Shown here one piece after another: positions 23,079 through 33,174 of a stretch of 64,000 bases of DNA (position 1 is its first letter; the number at the start of each line of letters is the position of its first letter). The notes under the pieces are model-generated. The model did no database searches. It worked only from the letters and a program-made list of their open reading frames with translations, and had not been told where the DNA came from. The DNA comes from an uncultured Albidovulum sp. GTDB taxonomy: Bacteria; Pseudomonadota; Alphaproteobacteria; Rhodobacterales; Rhodobacteraceae. The stretch spans positions 62,001 to 126,000 of the forward strand of contig CAJYAD010000012.1 in assembly GCA_913064775.1 (NCBI GenBank). Direction: 5' to 3'. The translations under genes and the position numbers were made by a program.

Positions 23079-24749
23079 TCAGGCGTCTTCCAGGATGAAG
23101 CCCGCGGCCTTTTCGGCGATCATCAGCGTCGGCGAATTGGTGTTGCCCGAGGTGATCCGCGGCATCACCCCGGCATCGGCCACCCGCAGCCCGCGCACCC
23201 CGCGCAGGCGCAACCGGCTGTCGACCACCGCCATCGGATCGTCGTCTCGGCCCATCTTCGTGGTGCCCACCGGATGGAAGATGGTCGAGGCGATATCCCC
23301 CGCCAGCCGTGCCAGTTCCTCATCGGTCTGGTATTGGGCGCCGGGCTTCCATTCGACAGGCTTGTATTGCTTCATCGCCGGCTGTGACATGATCTTGCGC
23401 ACATGGCGCAGGCTTTGCGCGGCAACCAGACGGTCCTCATCCGTGGACAGGTAATTCGGCGCGATCTTCGGCGCGTCGGCGGGGCTGGCCGAGCCGATCT
23501 GCACCGTCCCGCGCGAGGTCGGGTTCAGGTTGCACACGCTCGCGGTGATCGCGGGGAAGGTATGCAGCGGCTCGCCAAAGGCATCCAGGCTGAGCGGCTG
23601 GACATGGTATTGCAGGTTCGCATGCGCCCTGGACGGGTCCGACCGGGTGAAGGCGCCCAACTGGCTGGGCGCCATGCTCATCGGGCCCGAACGGCGCAGC
23701 GCGTATTCCAGCCCGAACATCGCCCGGCCCGTCAGCGTGGCGGCCAGCTTGTTGAGGGTCCGCGTGCCCTCGACCTTGAAGATGGTGCGGATCTGCAGAT
23801 GGTCTTGCAGGTTACTCCCGACGCCGGGGATGTCGCGCCGGGGGGGGATGCCGTGACCTTGCAGCAGATCGGCGGGGCCCAGACCCGAAAGCTGCAGGAT
23901 CTGCGGCGTGCCGATCGCACCCGCCGACAGCACCACCTCACGCCGGGCCGCGACGGTTACCTCGCCGCGCCCGGCGACGCGGATCCGCGCCCCGGTGCAG
24001 CGCAGCCCGCCGTCGGCATCCTCTTCCAGGGTCAGCCGCTGGACATGGGCCTCGGTCCAGATCGTCAGGTTGGGGCGGCCCTTCGCCGGCCGCAGGAAGG
24101 CTTTTGAGGCATTCCAGCGCCAGCCCGAGCGCTGGTTCACATCGAAATAGCCCACGCCCTCATTGTCGCCGGTGTTGAAATCGTCGGTGCGCGGCACGCC
24201 AGCCTGCTCGGCCGCCTCGGCAAAACTGTCGAGCACGTCCCAGCGCAGGCGCTGCTTTTCCACCCGCCATTCGCCGCCATGGCCGTGCAGGTCGGAAAAC
24301 CGCATGTTGCGGCGCGAGGCCGGATCCTCGCCACCATCCAGACGGTAGTGATCCTCATGCGCCTTGAAGGCAGGCAGCACGTTGTCCCAGGCCCAAGCGG
24401 CATCGCCGGTCGCCTCGGCCCAGCCGTCGTAATCGCGGGCCTGGCCGCGCATGTAGATCATGCCGTTGATCGAAGAACAGCCGCCCAGCGTCTTGCCGCG
24501 CGGATAGCGCAGGGCACGGCCGTTCAGCCCCGGCTCGGCCTCGGTGTTGAAAAGCCAGTCGGTGCGGGGGTTGCCGATGCAATAGAGATACCCCACCGGA
24601 ATGTGGATCCAAGGGTAATTGTCGCGCTTGCCCGCCTCCAGCAGCAACACGCGGCGACCCGGATCGCGACTCAGGCGGTTGGCCAGCAGACAGCCCGCCG
24701 TGCCCGCGCCGATCACGATATAGTCGAAGCTTTCGGCCTGATCCTGCAT
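23079..24749 (-). CDS. GMC-family FAD oxidoreductase (choline dehydrogenase-like)
   Basis: A 556-residue flavoenzyme. The FAD dinucleotide fold is [18 protein letters not shown] near residues 10-27. The GMC signature region is [19 protein letters not shown], and the second signature, [16 protein letters not shown], is present. The C-terminal catalytic motif is [10 protein letters not shown] with H, then [16 protein letters not shown]. It oxidises an alcohol, with electrons passed to a quinone or O2. Sequence is close to choline and other alcohol dehydrogenases of proteobacteria, but there is no betaine aldehyde dehydrogenase beside it, so I do not call it betA. Convergent with the LysR gene. 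Confidence 0.85.
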   Translation of the reverse strand: MQDQAESFDYIVIGAGTAGCLLANRLSRDPGRRVLLLEAGKRDNYPWIHIPVGYLYCIGNPRTDWLFNTEAEPGLNGRALRYPRGKTLGGCSSINGMIYMRGQARDYDGWAEATGDAAWAWDNVLPAFKAHEDHYRLDGGEDPASRRNMRFSDLHGHGGEWRVEKQRLRWDVLDSFAEAAEQAGVPRTDDFNTGDNEGVGYFDVNQRSGWRWNASKAFLRPAKGRPNLTIWTEAHVQRLTLEEDADGGLRCTGARIRVAGRGEVTVAARREVVLSAGAIGTPQILQLSGLGPADLLQGHGIPPRRDIPGVGSNLQDHLQIRTIFKVEGTRTLNKLAATLTGRAMFGLEYALRRSGPMSMAPSQLGAFTRSDPSRAHANLQYHVQPLSLDAFGEPLHTFPAITASVCNLNPTSRGTVQIGSASPADAPKIAPNYLSTDEDRLVAAQSLRHVRKIMSQPAMKQYKPVEWKPGAQYQTDEELARLAGDIASTIFHPVGTTKMGRDDDPMAVVDSRLRLRGVRGLRVADAGVMPRITSGNTNSPTLMIAEKAAGFILEDA

Positions 24750-24962
24750 CGCTCTCTTCCCTCATCCCCGCGCGCGGCGGCGGCGCGCCTCAGCTCGCGG
24801 TTTACCCCAGGTCGGGGCCGCAGCCCAATAAAACCGTTGGGGCGCATTATTAGCGGCGTTAATGATGCCCCGCCCGCGGCGAAGGGCGCAAGCCACGCCT
24901 GGGGGCTTCCGATCCCGCGCCGCATTGGCTATCCCGGACAGGACGCATCAAGGGAGAGCCAC

Positions 24963-25712
24963 ATGACCCGCCGCAAACTTGCCGCCGGAAACTGGAAGAT
25001 GAACGGGCTGGGCGTAAGCCTGGCCGAGATCGACGCGCTGGCCCTGGCCTATCCCGACCCGAGCTGCGAAGTGCTGATCTGCCCGCCCGCCACATTGCTT
25101 GCGCGCATGGCCGACCAGCTGGCCGGCCACCCGATCGTGGTGGGCGGCCAGGATTGCCACGCCGCCGCCTCGGGCGCCCATACCGGCGACATCTCGGCGG
25201 CAATGCTGCACGACGCGGGCGCCGATTATGTGATCCTTGGCCATTCCGAGCGCCGCGCCGACCATGCCGAGACCGACGCGATCGTCCACGCCAAGACCGA
25301 AGCCGCGCTTGCCGCTGGCCTTGGCGCCGTGGTCTGCGTCGGCGAGACTGAAGCCCAGCGCGACGCCGGCCAGACGCTTGAGGTGATCGGCACCCAGATT
25401 GCCGGCTCGCTGCCCGAGGGCATGCGCGCCGAAACCCTGGTCGTGGCCTATGAGCCGGTCTGGGCGATAGGCACCTGCCGCACGCCGTCGCTGGCGGAAA
25501 TCGCCGAGGTCCACGATTTCCTGCGCTCGACCCTGATCAGCCGCTTCGGCAAGGCGGGTGAGGCAATGCGGCTGCTCTACGGCGGCTCGGTCAAGCCCGG
25601 CAACGCGGCCGAGATCTTCGCGACCTCCAACGTCGACGGCGCGCTGGTCGGCGGCGCCGCGCTGAAGGCCACCGATTTCGGCGCGATCATCGCAGCCCTT
25701 GAAGCCGCCTGA
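24963..25712 (+). CDS. tpiA: Triosephosphate isomerase
   Basis: A 249-residue TIM-barrel enzyme interconverting dihydroxyacetone phosphate and glyceraldehyde-3-phosphate. Catalytic residues are all present: N10 and K12 in [10 protein letters not shown]94 in LGHSERR, and E164 in [10 protein letters not shown]. The phosphate-binding loop LLYGGSVKP is near the end. Length is normal. The start ATG 24963 follows AAGGGAGAG. It stands alone and ends against der, which comes from the other strand. Confidence 0.97.
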   Translation: MTRRKLAAGNWKMNGLGVSLAEIDALALAYPDPSCEVLICPPATLLARMADQLAGHPIVVGGQDCHAAASGAHTGDISAAMLHDAGADYVILGHSERRADHAETDAIVHAKTEAALAAGLGAVVCVGETEAQRDAGQTLEVIGTQIAGSLPEGMRAETLVVAYEPVWAIGTCRTPSLAEIAEVHDFLRSTLISRFGKAGEAMRLLYGGSVKPGNAAEIFATSNVDGALVGGAALKATDFGAIIAALEAA

Positions 25713-25751
25713 TCTTCATCTTGGAAAAAATACTCCCGCCGGAGGCGTCTT
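25713..25751 (-). terminator. Terminator-like site for der, variant of the dispersed repeat
   Basis: On the minus strand a short stem, CTCC/GGAG (25733-25744), is followed by TATTTTTTCC, a recognisable U-tract, then CCAAGATGAAG. The CCAAGATGAAG tail also occurs inverted in the repeat at 51396-51415, linking this site to the dispersed family. Confidence 0.45.
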
Positions 25752-27224
25752 TCAGCCGTCGGCGGGCCCCTTGCCCAGATGTTTGCGCAGGCGCGAGGGC
25801 GTGGTGTATTTCTTGTTCTTGAACGGATTCTTGTCGCCCTGTCCGCGCAGCGTCAGCCGGATCGGCGTGCCCGGCATGTCAAAGCTTTCACGCAGCCCGT
25901 TCACCAGATAGCGCTTGTAGCTTTCGGGCATTTCCTTGGGATGCGAACACATCACCACAAAGCCCGGCGGACGGGTCTTCACCTGAGTCGCATAGCGCAG
26001 CTTGATCCGGCGGCCCCCCGGCGCCGGCGGCGGATGGGCCTGGGTCATCACCCCCAGCCACTGGTTCAGCCGCGCCGTCGGCACCCGCCGGTTCCAGATC
26101 TCATGCGCCTTCAGGATCGCCTCGTGCAGCCGGTCAAGGCCGCGGCCCGTCTGGGCCGAGACCGTCACCAGCGGTGCCCCGCGCAGCTGCGGCAGGAGAC
26201 GGTCGAACATCTCCTTCAGCTCCTTCAGCTTGCCCTGCTTGTCGTCCTCGAGATCCCATTTGTTCACCGCCACGACGACGGCGCGGCCCTCGGTCTCGGC
26301 ATAATCCGCGATCCGCAGGTCCTGGCTCTCAAACGGGATCTCCACATCCAGAAGCACCACGACGACCTCGGCGAAACGCACCGCGCGCAAACCGTCAGAG
26401 ACGGACAGCTTCTCGACCTTGTCGGTGATCTTGGCGCGCTTGCGCATGCCGGCCGTGTCGAAGATCCGGATCGGCGTGTCCAGCCATTCGGCACCGACCG
26501 AGATCGCATCGCGGGTGATGCCGGCCTCGGGGCCGGTCAGCAGGCGGTCCTCGCCCAGAATCTTGTTGATCAGGGTGGACTTGCCCGCGTTGGGTCGGCC
26601 GATCACCGCGATCTGCAGCGGACGCGCCTGCGTCGGGCGCAGACGCGCGCCCTCTTCCGCGTCGTCGCTTTCATCCTCGGCGACATCCACGTCGACTTCC
26701 GGCGCCTCGGCCTCGGCGCGCTCGGCATAGCGGTCGGCCAACGGCTGCAGCATGCGGTAAAGGTCGTCCATCCCCTCGCCATGTTCGGCCGACAGACGCA
26801 GCGGTTCGCCCAGACCCAAAGCATAGGCTTCCAGCACGCCCTCTTCGCCGGCGCGGCCCTCGGCCTTGTTGACGCCCAGGATCACCCGCTTGCCCTGACG
26901 GCGCAGGATCTCGGCAAAGCCCTGATCCGCCGCCGTCACGCCCGCGCGCCCGTCGATCAGAAACAGTGAAATATCGGCCATCTCGACCGCGCGCTCGGTC
27001 AGCCGCCGCATCCGGCCCTGAAGGCTGTCGTCGGTGGCGTCCTCCAGCCCCGCCGTGTCGATCACGGTGAAGCGCAGATCGCCCAGCTTCGCGTCACCCT
27101 CGCGCAGGTCGCGGGTGACGCCGGGCTGGTCGTCGACCAACGCCAGGCGCTTGCCGACGAGTCGGTTGAATAGCGTGGATTTGCCCACATTGGGGCGCCC
27201 CACGATGGCAAGGGTAAAGGACAT
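25752..27224 (-). CDS. der: Ribosome-assembly GTPase Der (EngA)
   Basis: A 490-residue protein with two tandem GTPase domains, unique to Der. The first P-loop is GRPNVGKS (9-16) with DTAG and NKAE, and the second is GRPNAGKS (209-216) with DTAG and NKWD. An acidic linker ([18 protein letters not shown]) separates them. The C-terminal KH-like domain holds [16 protein letters not shown], and the protein ends with a basic tail. Der acts in maturation of the 50S subunit. It is the third gene of a yfgM-bamB-der block, the same order as in enterobacteria, with a 48-bp spacer from bamB. Confidence 0.97.
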   Translation of the reverse strand: MSFTLAIVGRPNVGKSTLFNRLVGKRLALVDDQPGVTRDLREGDAKLGDLRFTVIDTAGLEDATDDSLQGRMRRLTERAVEMADISLFLIDGRAGVTAADQGFAEILRRQGKRVILGVNKAEGRAGEEGVLEAYALGLGEPLRLSAEHGEGMDDLYRMLQPLADRYAERAEAEAPEVDVDVAEDESDDAEEGARLRPTQARPLQIAVIGRPNAGKSTLINKILGEDRLLTGPEAGITRDAISVGAEWLDTPIRIFDTAGMRKRAKITDKVEKLSVSDGLRAVRFAEVVVVLLDVEIPFESQDLRIADYAETEGRAVVVAVNKWDLEDDKQGKLKELKEMFDRLLPQLRGAPLVTVSAQTGRGLDRLHEAILKAHEIWNRRVPTARLNQWLGVMTQAHPPPAPGGRRIKLRYATQVKTRPPGFVVMCSHPKEMPESYKRYLVNGLRESFDMPGTPIRLTLRGQGDKNPFKNKKYTTPSRLRKHLGKGPADG

Positions 27225-27272
27225 GAGCCCGCTCCGATCTGGTCGAAGCCGTCCGCCTACACCGGAACGCGC

Positions 27273-28601
27273 CTAGCGGAAAGCCCGAAGTTTGCCGTCT
27301 TCGGTGACGATATACAGTGTCCGGTTGGCAACCACCGCATTCGTCGTGGCCCCGTCACCGATCGGCCGGTTCGCGATCAGCTTGCCCGAGGCCGGGTCGA
27401 AGACCATGAAATTGCCGTCCGACGAGGGCACGATCAGCCGGTTTCCGGCCAGCAGCGGGCCGAAGTTGACATAGATGTCGCGGCGCCGCTTGTCCTTGCG
27501 GTAGGGCTTGTAATAGGGCAGCTGCGCCTTCCACACCACCGCGCCGGTCGAGGCGTTCATACGCACCAGCTTCATCTCGTCCGAGACGAAGTAGAGCTGC
27601 CCGCCCACCGGCCAGACCGGACCCAGCGTGCCCTCGGGCGAGGTCCATTTCGCCTGCCCCGAGGCCAGATCATAGGCGCCGATGCGGCCGGTCGCGTTGC
27701 CGACATAGATGGTGCTGCCGTCAATCACCGGATCGCCGGCGATATCCGAGATCTGGGCATAGACATGGCCCAGCCGGCGGCCGGCGACATTGGCCGTCCA
27801 CAGGATCGTGCCGCCACTGGCCAGGGCGCCGATCATCTCGTCGCTGGAGAAGGGGAAGACCACCGTACCGCCCGCCACCGCCGGCGCCGGGCCGCCGGTC
27901 AGGCTGCCGATCGAGGGCGTGCCCTGCACCGTCCAGCGCACCTTGCCATCGGCGGTGTCGATCGCCCAGGCGGCGGCATCGCGCGAGGTGACATAGACGG
28001 TATTGCCGCTCACGGTGGGGGCGCCGGTCGCGGGCGCGTCGAACTTCTGCCGCCACAGGATGTGGCCCGAGGCCGGATCCATCGCCACCAGCTCACCGAA
28101 GGCCGAGGTCACGAACAGCTTGCCGTCGCCGTAAGCCAGCCCGCCGCCCGACACGAGGCCCGCACGCGCCCCCGGCGGGGTGATGTCGGTCGACCAGGCG
28201 GTCTTGCCCGCCGTGGTGGTGGCGGTCACGGTGGCCTCGGAATCGAGGGTGAAGATGCGCCCGCCGGCAACCACCGGATCCGAGGTGATCTTGTGGCGCT
28301 TGTCGTCGCCGCGCCCGATCGAGGCCGACCACAGCGGCGTCAGCGAAGTGTCCAGCGCCGGTTGCGCGATCAGATGGGCGGGGCTGCCGTTGCGTTCGGT
28401 CCACTGGGCATTCACCCGCGGCGCGGGCAGCCGCACCGGCACGTTATGGGGGGCGTAATCGCCCGGGGGCGGCCCGGCCTCGCCCGCGCCGACGACGCTG
28501 CGCGGATCCAGGCGCTCGCCCTTCAGCGGGATCTTCTTGGGCGCGCAAGACGCCAGAAGGGCGACGCAGGCCAGACAGAAAACGGCATGGTTCAGCTTCA
28601 A
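27273..28601 (-). CDS. bamB: PQQ-repeat beta-propeller lipoprotein, BamB-like
   Basis: A 442-residue outer-membrane-assembly lipoprotein. The start is a TTG at 28599-28601, chosen because AGGAG lies 7-8 bases upstream and it opens directly on a lipoprotein signal ending in the lipobox LLASC (lipidated Cys19). No ATG fits. The mature protein contains repeated blades with PQQ-like motifs (GKTAWSTDI, GHILWRQKF, GKVRWTVQG, GTILWTANV, GQAKWTSPE, GAVVWKAQL), consistent with an eight-bladed propeller. BamB assists outer-membrane protein insertion by BamA. Gene order with yfgM and der supports the call. Confidence 0.88.
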   Translation of the reverse strand: MKLNHAVFCLACVALLASCAPKKIPLKGERLDPRSVVGAGEAGPPPGDYAPHNVPVRLPAPRVNAQWTERNGSPAHLIAQPALDTSLTPLWSASIGRGDDKRHKITSDPVVAGGRIFTLDSEATVTATTTAGKTAWSTDITPPGARAGLVSGGGLAYGDGKLFVTSAFGELVAMDPASGHILWRQKFDAPATGAPTVSGNTVYVTSRDAAAWAIDTADGKVRWTVQGTPSIGSLTGGPAPAVAGGTVVFPFSSDEMIGALASGGTILWTANVAGRRLGHVYAQISDIAGDPVIDGSTIYVGNATGRIGAYDLASGQAKWTSPEGTLGPVWPVGGQLYFVSDEMKLVRMNASTGAVVWKAQLPYYKPYRKDKRRRDIYVNFGPLLAGNRLIVPSSDGNFMVFDPASGKLIANRPIGDGATTNAVVANRTLYIVTEDGKLRAFR

Positions 28602-28654
28602 GGCCCGGCTCCTCAATTTTCCGTCGGTTCGGGGGGGGGCGCCTGCCACCACCG

Positions 28655-29311
28655 TCAGCCCGCCGCCGTGGGCGCGCCGCCCAGGGCCACAATCATCTGC
28701 GTGGCGCGCTGACGCAAGCCCGGCGTGACGCCCGCATCCTGCGCGATCTTGGCGAATTGCGCGATCGCGTCCTTGGTCTTGCCCGCCTTCACCGCCATCA
28801 GCGCCAGTTGTTCCAGCGCCAGCGGCCGATAGGGCCGGCCCGGCTGGCTGAGCGCGGCCAGCACCTGATTGCGCTGATCGGCGCTCATCGCGTCGCCGGC
28901 CAGGGTGACCTTCTTCAGCAGCGCCAGATCGCGAAAGGCGCGCGGCAGGGTGTTGTCCCCCGCCACCGCATCAAGCCGCGCCAGCGCCGCCTTGGTGTCG
29001 CCGGCCTTCTCGGCCTCGGCGGCGGCCAGAAGATCGGCCACGGCGACCTGCGCGCCCTGCGTCTTGATCGCGGTCAGCGCCTTGTAGACCGCCTCGGGCT
29101 TGTCCTTGGACTGGGCGGCCAGCACCGCATCGCCGAAGGCCTGGGCCGACGCCTTCTGCTGCGCCGCGCTATATTCCTTCCACGCCGCGCCGCCGACCAG
29201 CAGCACGACGGCAAGGATCGCGATCCAGCCATATTTGCGGAACGCGGCGAAGAGCTTGTCGCGGCGAACCTCTTCGGTGACTTCGTCGATGAAACTGTCG
29301 ACTTCGCTCAA
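28655..29311 (-). CDS. YfgM-like membrane-anchored tetratricopeptide protein
   Basis: A 218-residue protein: cytoplasmic N-terminus (SFIDEVTEEVRRDKLFAAFRK), one transmembrane helix near residues 27-45 (YGWIAILAVVLLVGGAAW), then a periplasmic alpha-helical part with TPR-like helices (AAEAEKAGDTKAALARLDAVAGD, LALEQLALMAVKAGKTKDAIAQF). It matches YfgM/tetratricopeptide repeat-like proteins that bind SecYEG and periplasmic chaperones. First gene of the block with bamB and der. The 53-bp spacer to bamB contains the bamB ribosome binding site. Confidence 0.85.
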   Translation of the reverse strand: MSEVDSFIDEVTEEVRRDKLFAAFRKYGWIAILAVVLLVGGAAWKEYSAAQQKASAQAFGDAVLAAQSKDKPEAVYKALTAIKTQGAQVAVADLLAAAEAEKAGDTKAALARLDAVAGDNTLPRAFRDLALLKKVTLAGDAMSADQRNQVLAALSQPGRPYRPLALEQLALMAVKAGKTKDAIAQFAKIAQDAGVTPGLRQRATQMIVALGGAPTAAG

Positions 29312-29867
29312 CTTCCAGCCTCCTGCCTTTGGCCCCGTCTTACACGCAAGCCCGCGCCCTTGCCAAGCCCCGCGCCGGGGCGCGAAACGCTTCCTTTGCG
29401 CGCGCTGCCGCAGGCGGGCCCGCAGGTGGGCCGCGCTGGGCGCAAACCGGCCCCGCGCGGCGCAACCGTGGCTTGAGCACGCCTTGTCCGACGAACAGGG
29501 CGCCCAGCGCGCAGACGAGGCCCGCCGCGCGGCCGCGCGGCGGGGGCGTCAATTTTCGTCGCGAAATTCGGCGACCGCCCGATGATCAGCCCAATATTGC
29601 GGCACGCCGGTCGGTCACGCCGCATCGCGCGCCCGTGATCAACGATTTTGTGTAGAGCGTAACACCTGGCCCGCCCAAGCTTCACCTGACCGGCACCCAT
29701 GAAAACGGGACGCCCGGTCGTCAATAGTGCGGCGCGATGGCGATGGGCTTGGACACTCGACCTCCACCGCGCCGGGTGCAACAGGGTTGCCGGTCAAGAC
29801 TACGCTCTCCCCCGCTGCGGGGAAAGCCTTGATCCTTCATGGCCGGGCCGAAGAGGGACAGAAAATC
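29312..29867. other. 556-bp divergent gap upstream of urtA, no gene seen
   Basis: Between yfgM (minus) and urtA (plus). I find no supported coding sequence and no tRNA. The segment 29552-29569 holds an imperfect palindrome (AATTTTCG, T, CGCGAAATT). A sigma-54 promoter, expected for nitrogen-controlled urea uptake, was sought, but no GG/GC pair with correct spacing and flanking bases was convincing. The gap is long enough for nitrogen control sites or a small RNA. Confidence 0.35.
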
Positions 29868-31178
29868 ATGACGAACATGAACCGCCGCCAGATGCTGCTG
29901 ACCGGCGCCGCCATGGCCATGCCGCTGGCCGCGCCAGGCATTCTGCGCGCCGCCGACAGCGACACGATCAAGCTGGGCATCCTGCATTCGCTGTCGGGCA
30001 CGATGGCGATTTCCGAGACCACGCTGAAGGACACCATGCTGATGCTGATCGCCGAGCAGAACGCCAAGGGCGGCGTGCTGGGCAAGAAGATCGAGCCGGT
30101 GGTGGTGGATCCGGCCTCGAACTGGCCGCTGTTCGCCGAAAAGGCGCGAGAGCTTCTGACCGTCGACAAGGTCGCCGCGATCTTCGGCTGCTGGACCTCG
30201 GTCAGCCGCAAGTCGGTGCTGCCGGTGGTCGAAGAGCTGAACGGCCTGCTTTACTACCCGGTGCAATATGAGGGTCAGGAAAGCTCGAAGAACGTGTTCT
30301 ACACCGGCGCCGCGCCGAACCAGCAGGCGATCCCGGCGGTGGATTACTTCCTCAATGAGCTGGGCGTGCAGAAATTCGCGCTGCTGGGCACCGATTACGT
30401 CTATCCGCGCACCACCAACAAGATCCTCGAGGCCTATCTGCAACTGAAGGGCATTAAGAAGGAAGACATCGTCATCAACTACACCCCCTTCGGTCAGTCG
30501 GACTGGTCGAAGATCGTGGCCGACGTGAAGGCGCTGACCGCCGACGGCAAGCAGGTGGGCGTGATCTCGACCATCAACGGCGACGCCAACATCGGCTTCT
30601 ACAAGGAACTCGCGGCCTCTGGCATCACCGCCGACGACATCCCCGTGGTGGCCTTCTCGGTCGGCGAGGAAGAGCTTTCGGGCCTTGGCAAGGGCGATCT
30701 GCAGAACCTGGTGGGCCAGCTTGCCGCCTGGAATTATTTCGAGAGTGTCGACACCCCCGAGAACGCGGCCTTCATCAAGGCCTGGCACAAGTTCACCGGC
30801 GACCCGAAGCGCGTGACCAACGACCCGATGGAGGCCCATTACATCGGCTTCAACATGTGGGTGCAGGCGGCGACGCAGGCGAAATCGGTGGCCAGCGACG
30901 CGATCCAGGAGGCGATGATCGGCCAGAAGTTCCCCAACCTGACCGGCACCACCGCCGAGATGCTGACCAACCACCACCTGACCAAGCCGGTGCTGATCGG
31001 CGAGATCCGCGCCGACGGCCAGTTCGACGTGGTCAAGAAAACCGCGCCGGTGCCGGGCGACGCTTGGTCGGATTACCTGCCGGAATCGAAATTCCTCATC
31101 TCGGACTGGAAGGGAAAACACTGCGGCATGTACAACACGCAGACCAACACCTGCGTGCAGATCAAGTCGAACTACTGA
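29868..31178 (+). CDS. urtA: Urea ABC transporter substrate-binding protein
   Basis: A 436-residue periplasmic binding protein. The N-terminus NRRQMLLTGAAMAMPLAAPG resembles a Tat-type signal (RR plus hydrophobic stretch), with cleavage near RAADS. The mature protein begins TIKLGILHSLSGTMAISET and contains ELNGLLYYPVQYEGQESSKNVFYTGAAPNQQ, diagnostic for UrtA over other branched-chain-type binding proteins. ATG 29868 is taken as start because GAGGGA lies upstream; ATG 29877 is an alternative. First gene of urtABCDE, separated from urtB by a perfect hairpin. Confidence 0.95.
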   Translation: MTNMNRRQMLLTGAAMAMPLAAPGILRAADSDTIKLGILHSLSGTMAISETTLKDTMLMLIAEQNAKGGVLGKKIEPVVVDPASNWPLFAEKARELLTVDKVAAIFGCWTSVSRKSVLPVVEELNGLLYYPVQYEGQESSKNVFYTGAAPNQQAIPAVDYFLNELGVQKFALLGTDYVYPRTTNKILEAYLQLKGIKKEDIVINYTPFGQSDWSKIVADVKALTADGKQVGVISTINGDANIGFYKELAASGITADDIPVVAFSVGEEELSGLGKGDLQNLVGQLAAWNYFESVDTPENAAFIKAWHKFTGDPKRVTNDPMEAHYIGFNMWVQAATQAKSVASDAIQEAMIGQKFPNLTGTTAEMLTNHHLTKPVLIGEIRADGQFDVVKKTAPVPGDAWSDYLPESKFLISDWKGKHCGMYNTQTNTCVQIKSNY

Positions 31179-31185
31179 TCCGCAG

Positions 31186-31209
31186 GGGGCGGGCCCAGCC
31201 GCCCGCCCC
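31186..31209 (+). terminator. Intercistronic hairpin between urtA and urtB
   Basis: Arms GGGGCGGGC (31186-31194) and GCCCGCCCC (31201-31209) form a perfect 9-bp stem with a six-base loop, directly after the urtA stop and without a U-tract. Likely a partial terminator or message stabiliser that raises UrtA over the membrane subunits. Confidence 0.55.
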
Positions 31210-31227
31210 ACCCAAGGAATATCCTTC

Positions 31228-33171
31228 ATGATCCGCACCCTCCTTGCCGCGGTGCTGGCGCTGACGCTGGCCTCGGGCCTTGCGCGCGCCGAGGCCGTCG
31301 GCGACATCCTCGACACCAACAAGGCGCTGGTCGAGCACGCCTCGCGCCTGACGATCGGGCCGGTGATCGACAAGCTGGCGGCCTCGGGCGATCCGCGCGC
31401 CGAGACGCTGCTGAAGGCCTGGGGCGACAAGCTGCTGGGCCTGCGCAAGTCCGATGGCGCCTTCGTGCTGCTGAAGCGCAAGGGCGCCGCGTATCAGTTG
31501 ACGCAACCGGACGGCACCGATGTTGGCATGGCGAAGCGAAGCGATATCAATATCTTGCGCCCCAATGCCGGGGTGCGGCGGCTGATCGACGGGGCGCTGG
31601 TGGAATTCCAGCTTTCCAGCCCCGACCTGAAGACCCGGACCGAGGCGCTGTCGATCATCGACCACCACCCCGAGGCGGGACAGCTGAAGCCGCTGGAGGC
31701 CTCGCTGAAGGCCGAGACCGACCCGGCGCTGAGGGCGCGCAAGGAGCGGCTGTTGCGGCTGCTGACCATCCGCTTCGGCGAGAATTCCGCAAAACGCATC
31801 GCCGCGATCAACAGTTTCGGCGCCGATACCGGCCTCGACCTGCGCGGCACGCTGAACCCGCTGCTGGATACCCACCGGATCATCGCCAAGGCCGGCGAAA
31901 AGCCCAAGGGCAACATCGACCGCCCGCTGATCCCGGGCAAGACGATCACCACCGAGGCCGCCTATGACCTGCTGGTCGCGCGCGGCGAGGCGCCGGCGCG
32001 GCAGACCCCGACCGCCCGGCGCCAGGCGCTGGAGGCCCATATCGAGGGCGGCAAGGTCGGCGGCATTCCCCTGGCGCAACTGTCCGACCCGGAAGCCCGC
32101 GACCGCGCCTATGCGGCGCTGGAAAAGGCCGGCCAAGTGCCCCGGGCCGCGACCACGCGCGAGGTCCGCGCCGCAGTCGCCGCGCATGACTACTGGGTCG
32201 TCTACGCCGAGGCCGATCCGGCGATGACCACAGCCGCAAAGGCCGCGCTGGCGAAGATCGCGGTGAAGGTCGACGCGATGCAGGCGCTCGATCTGCTGCT
32301 AGAGGCGCTGTCGCTGGCCTCGATCTACTTCTTGGCGGCGATCGGGCTGGCGCTGACCTTCGGGGTGATGGGCGTCATCAACATGGCGCATGGCGAATTC
32401 ATCATGATGGGCGCCTATACCGGCTATGTCGTCCAGCAGATCATCCCGAATTACACGCTCTCGCTGATCGTGGCGCTGCCGCTGGCCTTCGCCGTCACCT
32501 TCGCCGCCGGCGTCGCGATGGAGCGGCTGGTGGTGCGCCACCTCTACAAGCGCCCGCTGGAAACCCTGCTGGCCACCTTCGGCGTGTCGATCGCGCTGCA
32601 GCAGCTTGCCAAGAACATCTTCGGCACGCAGGCCCGGCCGCTGACCTCGCCCGATTGGCTCGATGGCGCCTGGGTGCTGAACGACGTGGTCTCGATCAGC
32701 TATATAAGGATCGCGATCTTCGTGCTGGGGCTGGTGTTCCTATGCCTGTTCCTGTGGGTGATGAAACGCACCCGGCTGGGGCTGGAATTGCGCGCGGTGA
32801 CGCAAAACCCCGGGATGGCGGCCTCGATGGGGATCAATCCCGACCGGATCAACATGCTGGCCTTCGGGCTGGGATCGGGCATCGCCGGGAGCGCCGGGGT
32901 GGCGCTGGGGCTTTACGCCAAGGTCACGTCCGAACTGGGACAGGATTACATCGTGCAAAGCTTCATGACGGTCGTGGTCGGCGGGGTCGGCAACATCTGG
33001 GGCACGCTGGCGGGCGCCGCGCTGATCGGCTCTCTGCAAAAGGGGATCGAGTGGCTGAACCCCTCGAACACGCTGGCCGCGCAGACCTACATGATCCTGT
33101 TCATCATCCTGTTCATCCAGGTCCGGCCGCGCGGCATCATCGCGCTCAAGGGCCGCGCGGCGGGGGATTGA
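31228..33171 (+). CDS. urtB: Urea ABC transporter permease UrtB with N-terminal extension
   Basis: A 647-residue protein. The N-terminus MIRTLLAAVLALTLASGLARAEA looks like a signal peptide. It is followed by ~330 residues of helical, probably periplasmic sequence (DILDTNKALVEHASRL, EARDRAYAALEKAGQ). The branched-chain-type permease domain spans residues ~350-647, with about eight membrane helices (GVMGVINMAHGEFIMMGAYTGYV, VVVGGVGNIWGTLAGAALIG). The extended form is common in proteobacterial UrtB. It forms the membrane channel with UrtC. AAGGA precedes the ATG at 31228, and 3 bp separate it from urtC. Confidence 0.95.
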   Translation: MIRTLLAAVLALTLASGLARAEAVGDILDTNKALVEHASRLTIGPVIDKLAASGDPRAETLLKAWGDKLLGLRKSDGAFVLLKRKGAAYQLTQPDGTDVGMAKRSDINILRPNAGVRRLIDGALVEFQLSSPDLKTRTEALSIIDHHPEAGQLKPLEASLKAETDPALRARKERLLRLLTIRFGENSAKRIAAINSFGADTGLDLRGTLNPLLDTHRIIAKAGEKPKGNIDRPLIPGKTITTEAAYDLLVARGEAPARQTPTARRQALEAHIEGGKVGGIPLAQLSDPEARDRAYAALEKAGQVPRAATTREVRAAVAAHDYWVVYAEADPAMTTAAKAALAKIAVKVDAMQALDLLLEALSLASIYFLAAIGLALTFGVMGVINMAHGEFIMMGAYTGYVVQQIIPNYTLSLIVALPLAFAVTFAAGVAMERLVVRHLYKRPLETLLATFGVSIALQQLAKNIFGTQARPLTSPDWLDGAWVLNDVVSISYIRIAIFVLGLVFLCLFLWVMKRTRLGLELRAVTQNPGMAASMGINPDRINMLAFGLGSGIAGSAGVALGLYAKVTSELGQDYIVQSFMTVVVGGVGNIWGTLAGAALIGSLQKGIEWLNPSNTLAAQTYMILFIILFIQVRPRGIIALKGRAAGD

Positions 33172-33174
33172 GCC

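Noticed and set aside
29640-29867. Sigma-54 promoter for urtABCDE
   Set aside because: Candidate TGGC-like segments do not have a GC doublet at the correct spacing.
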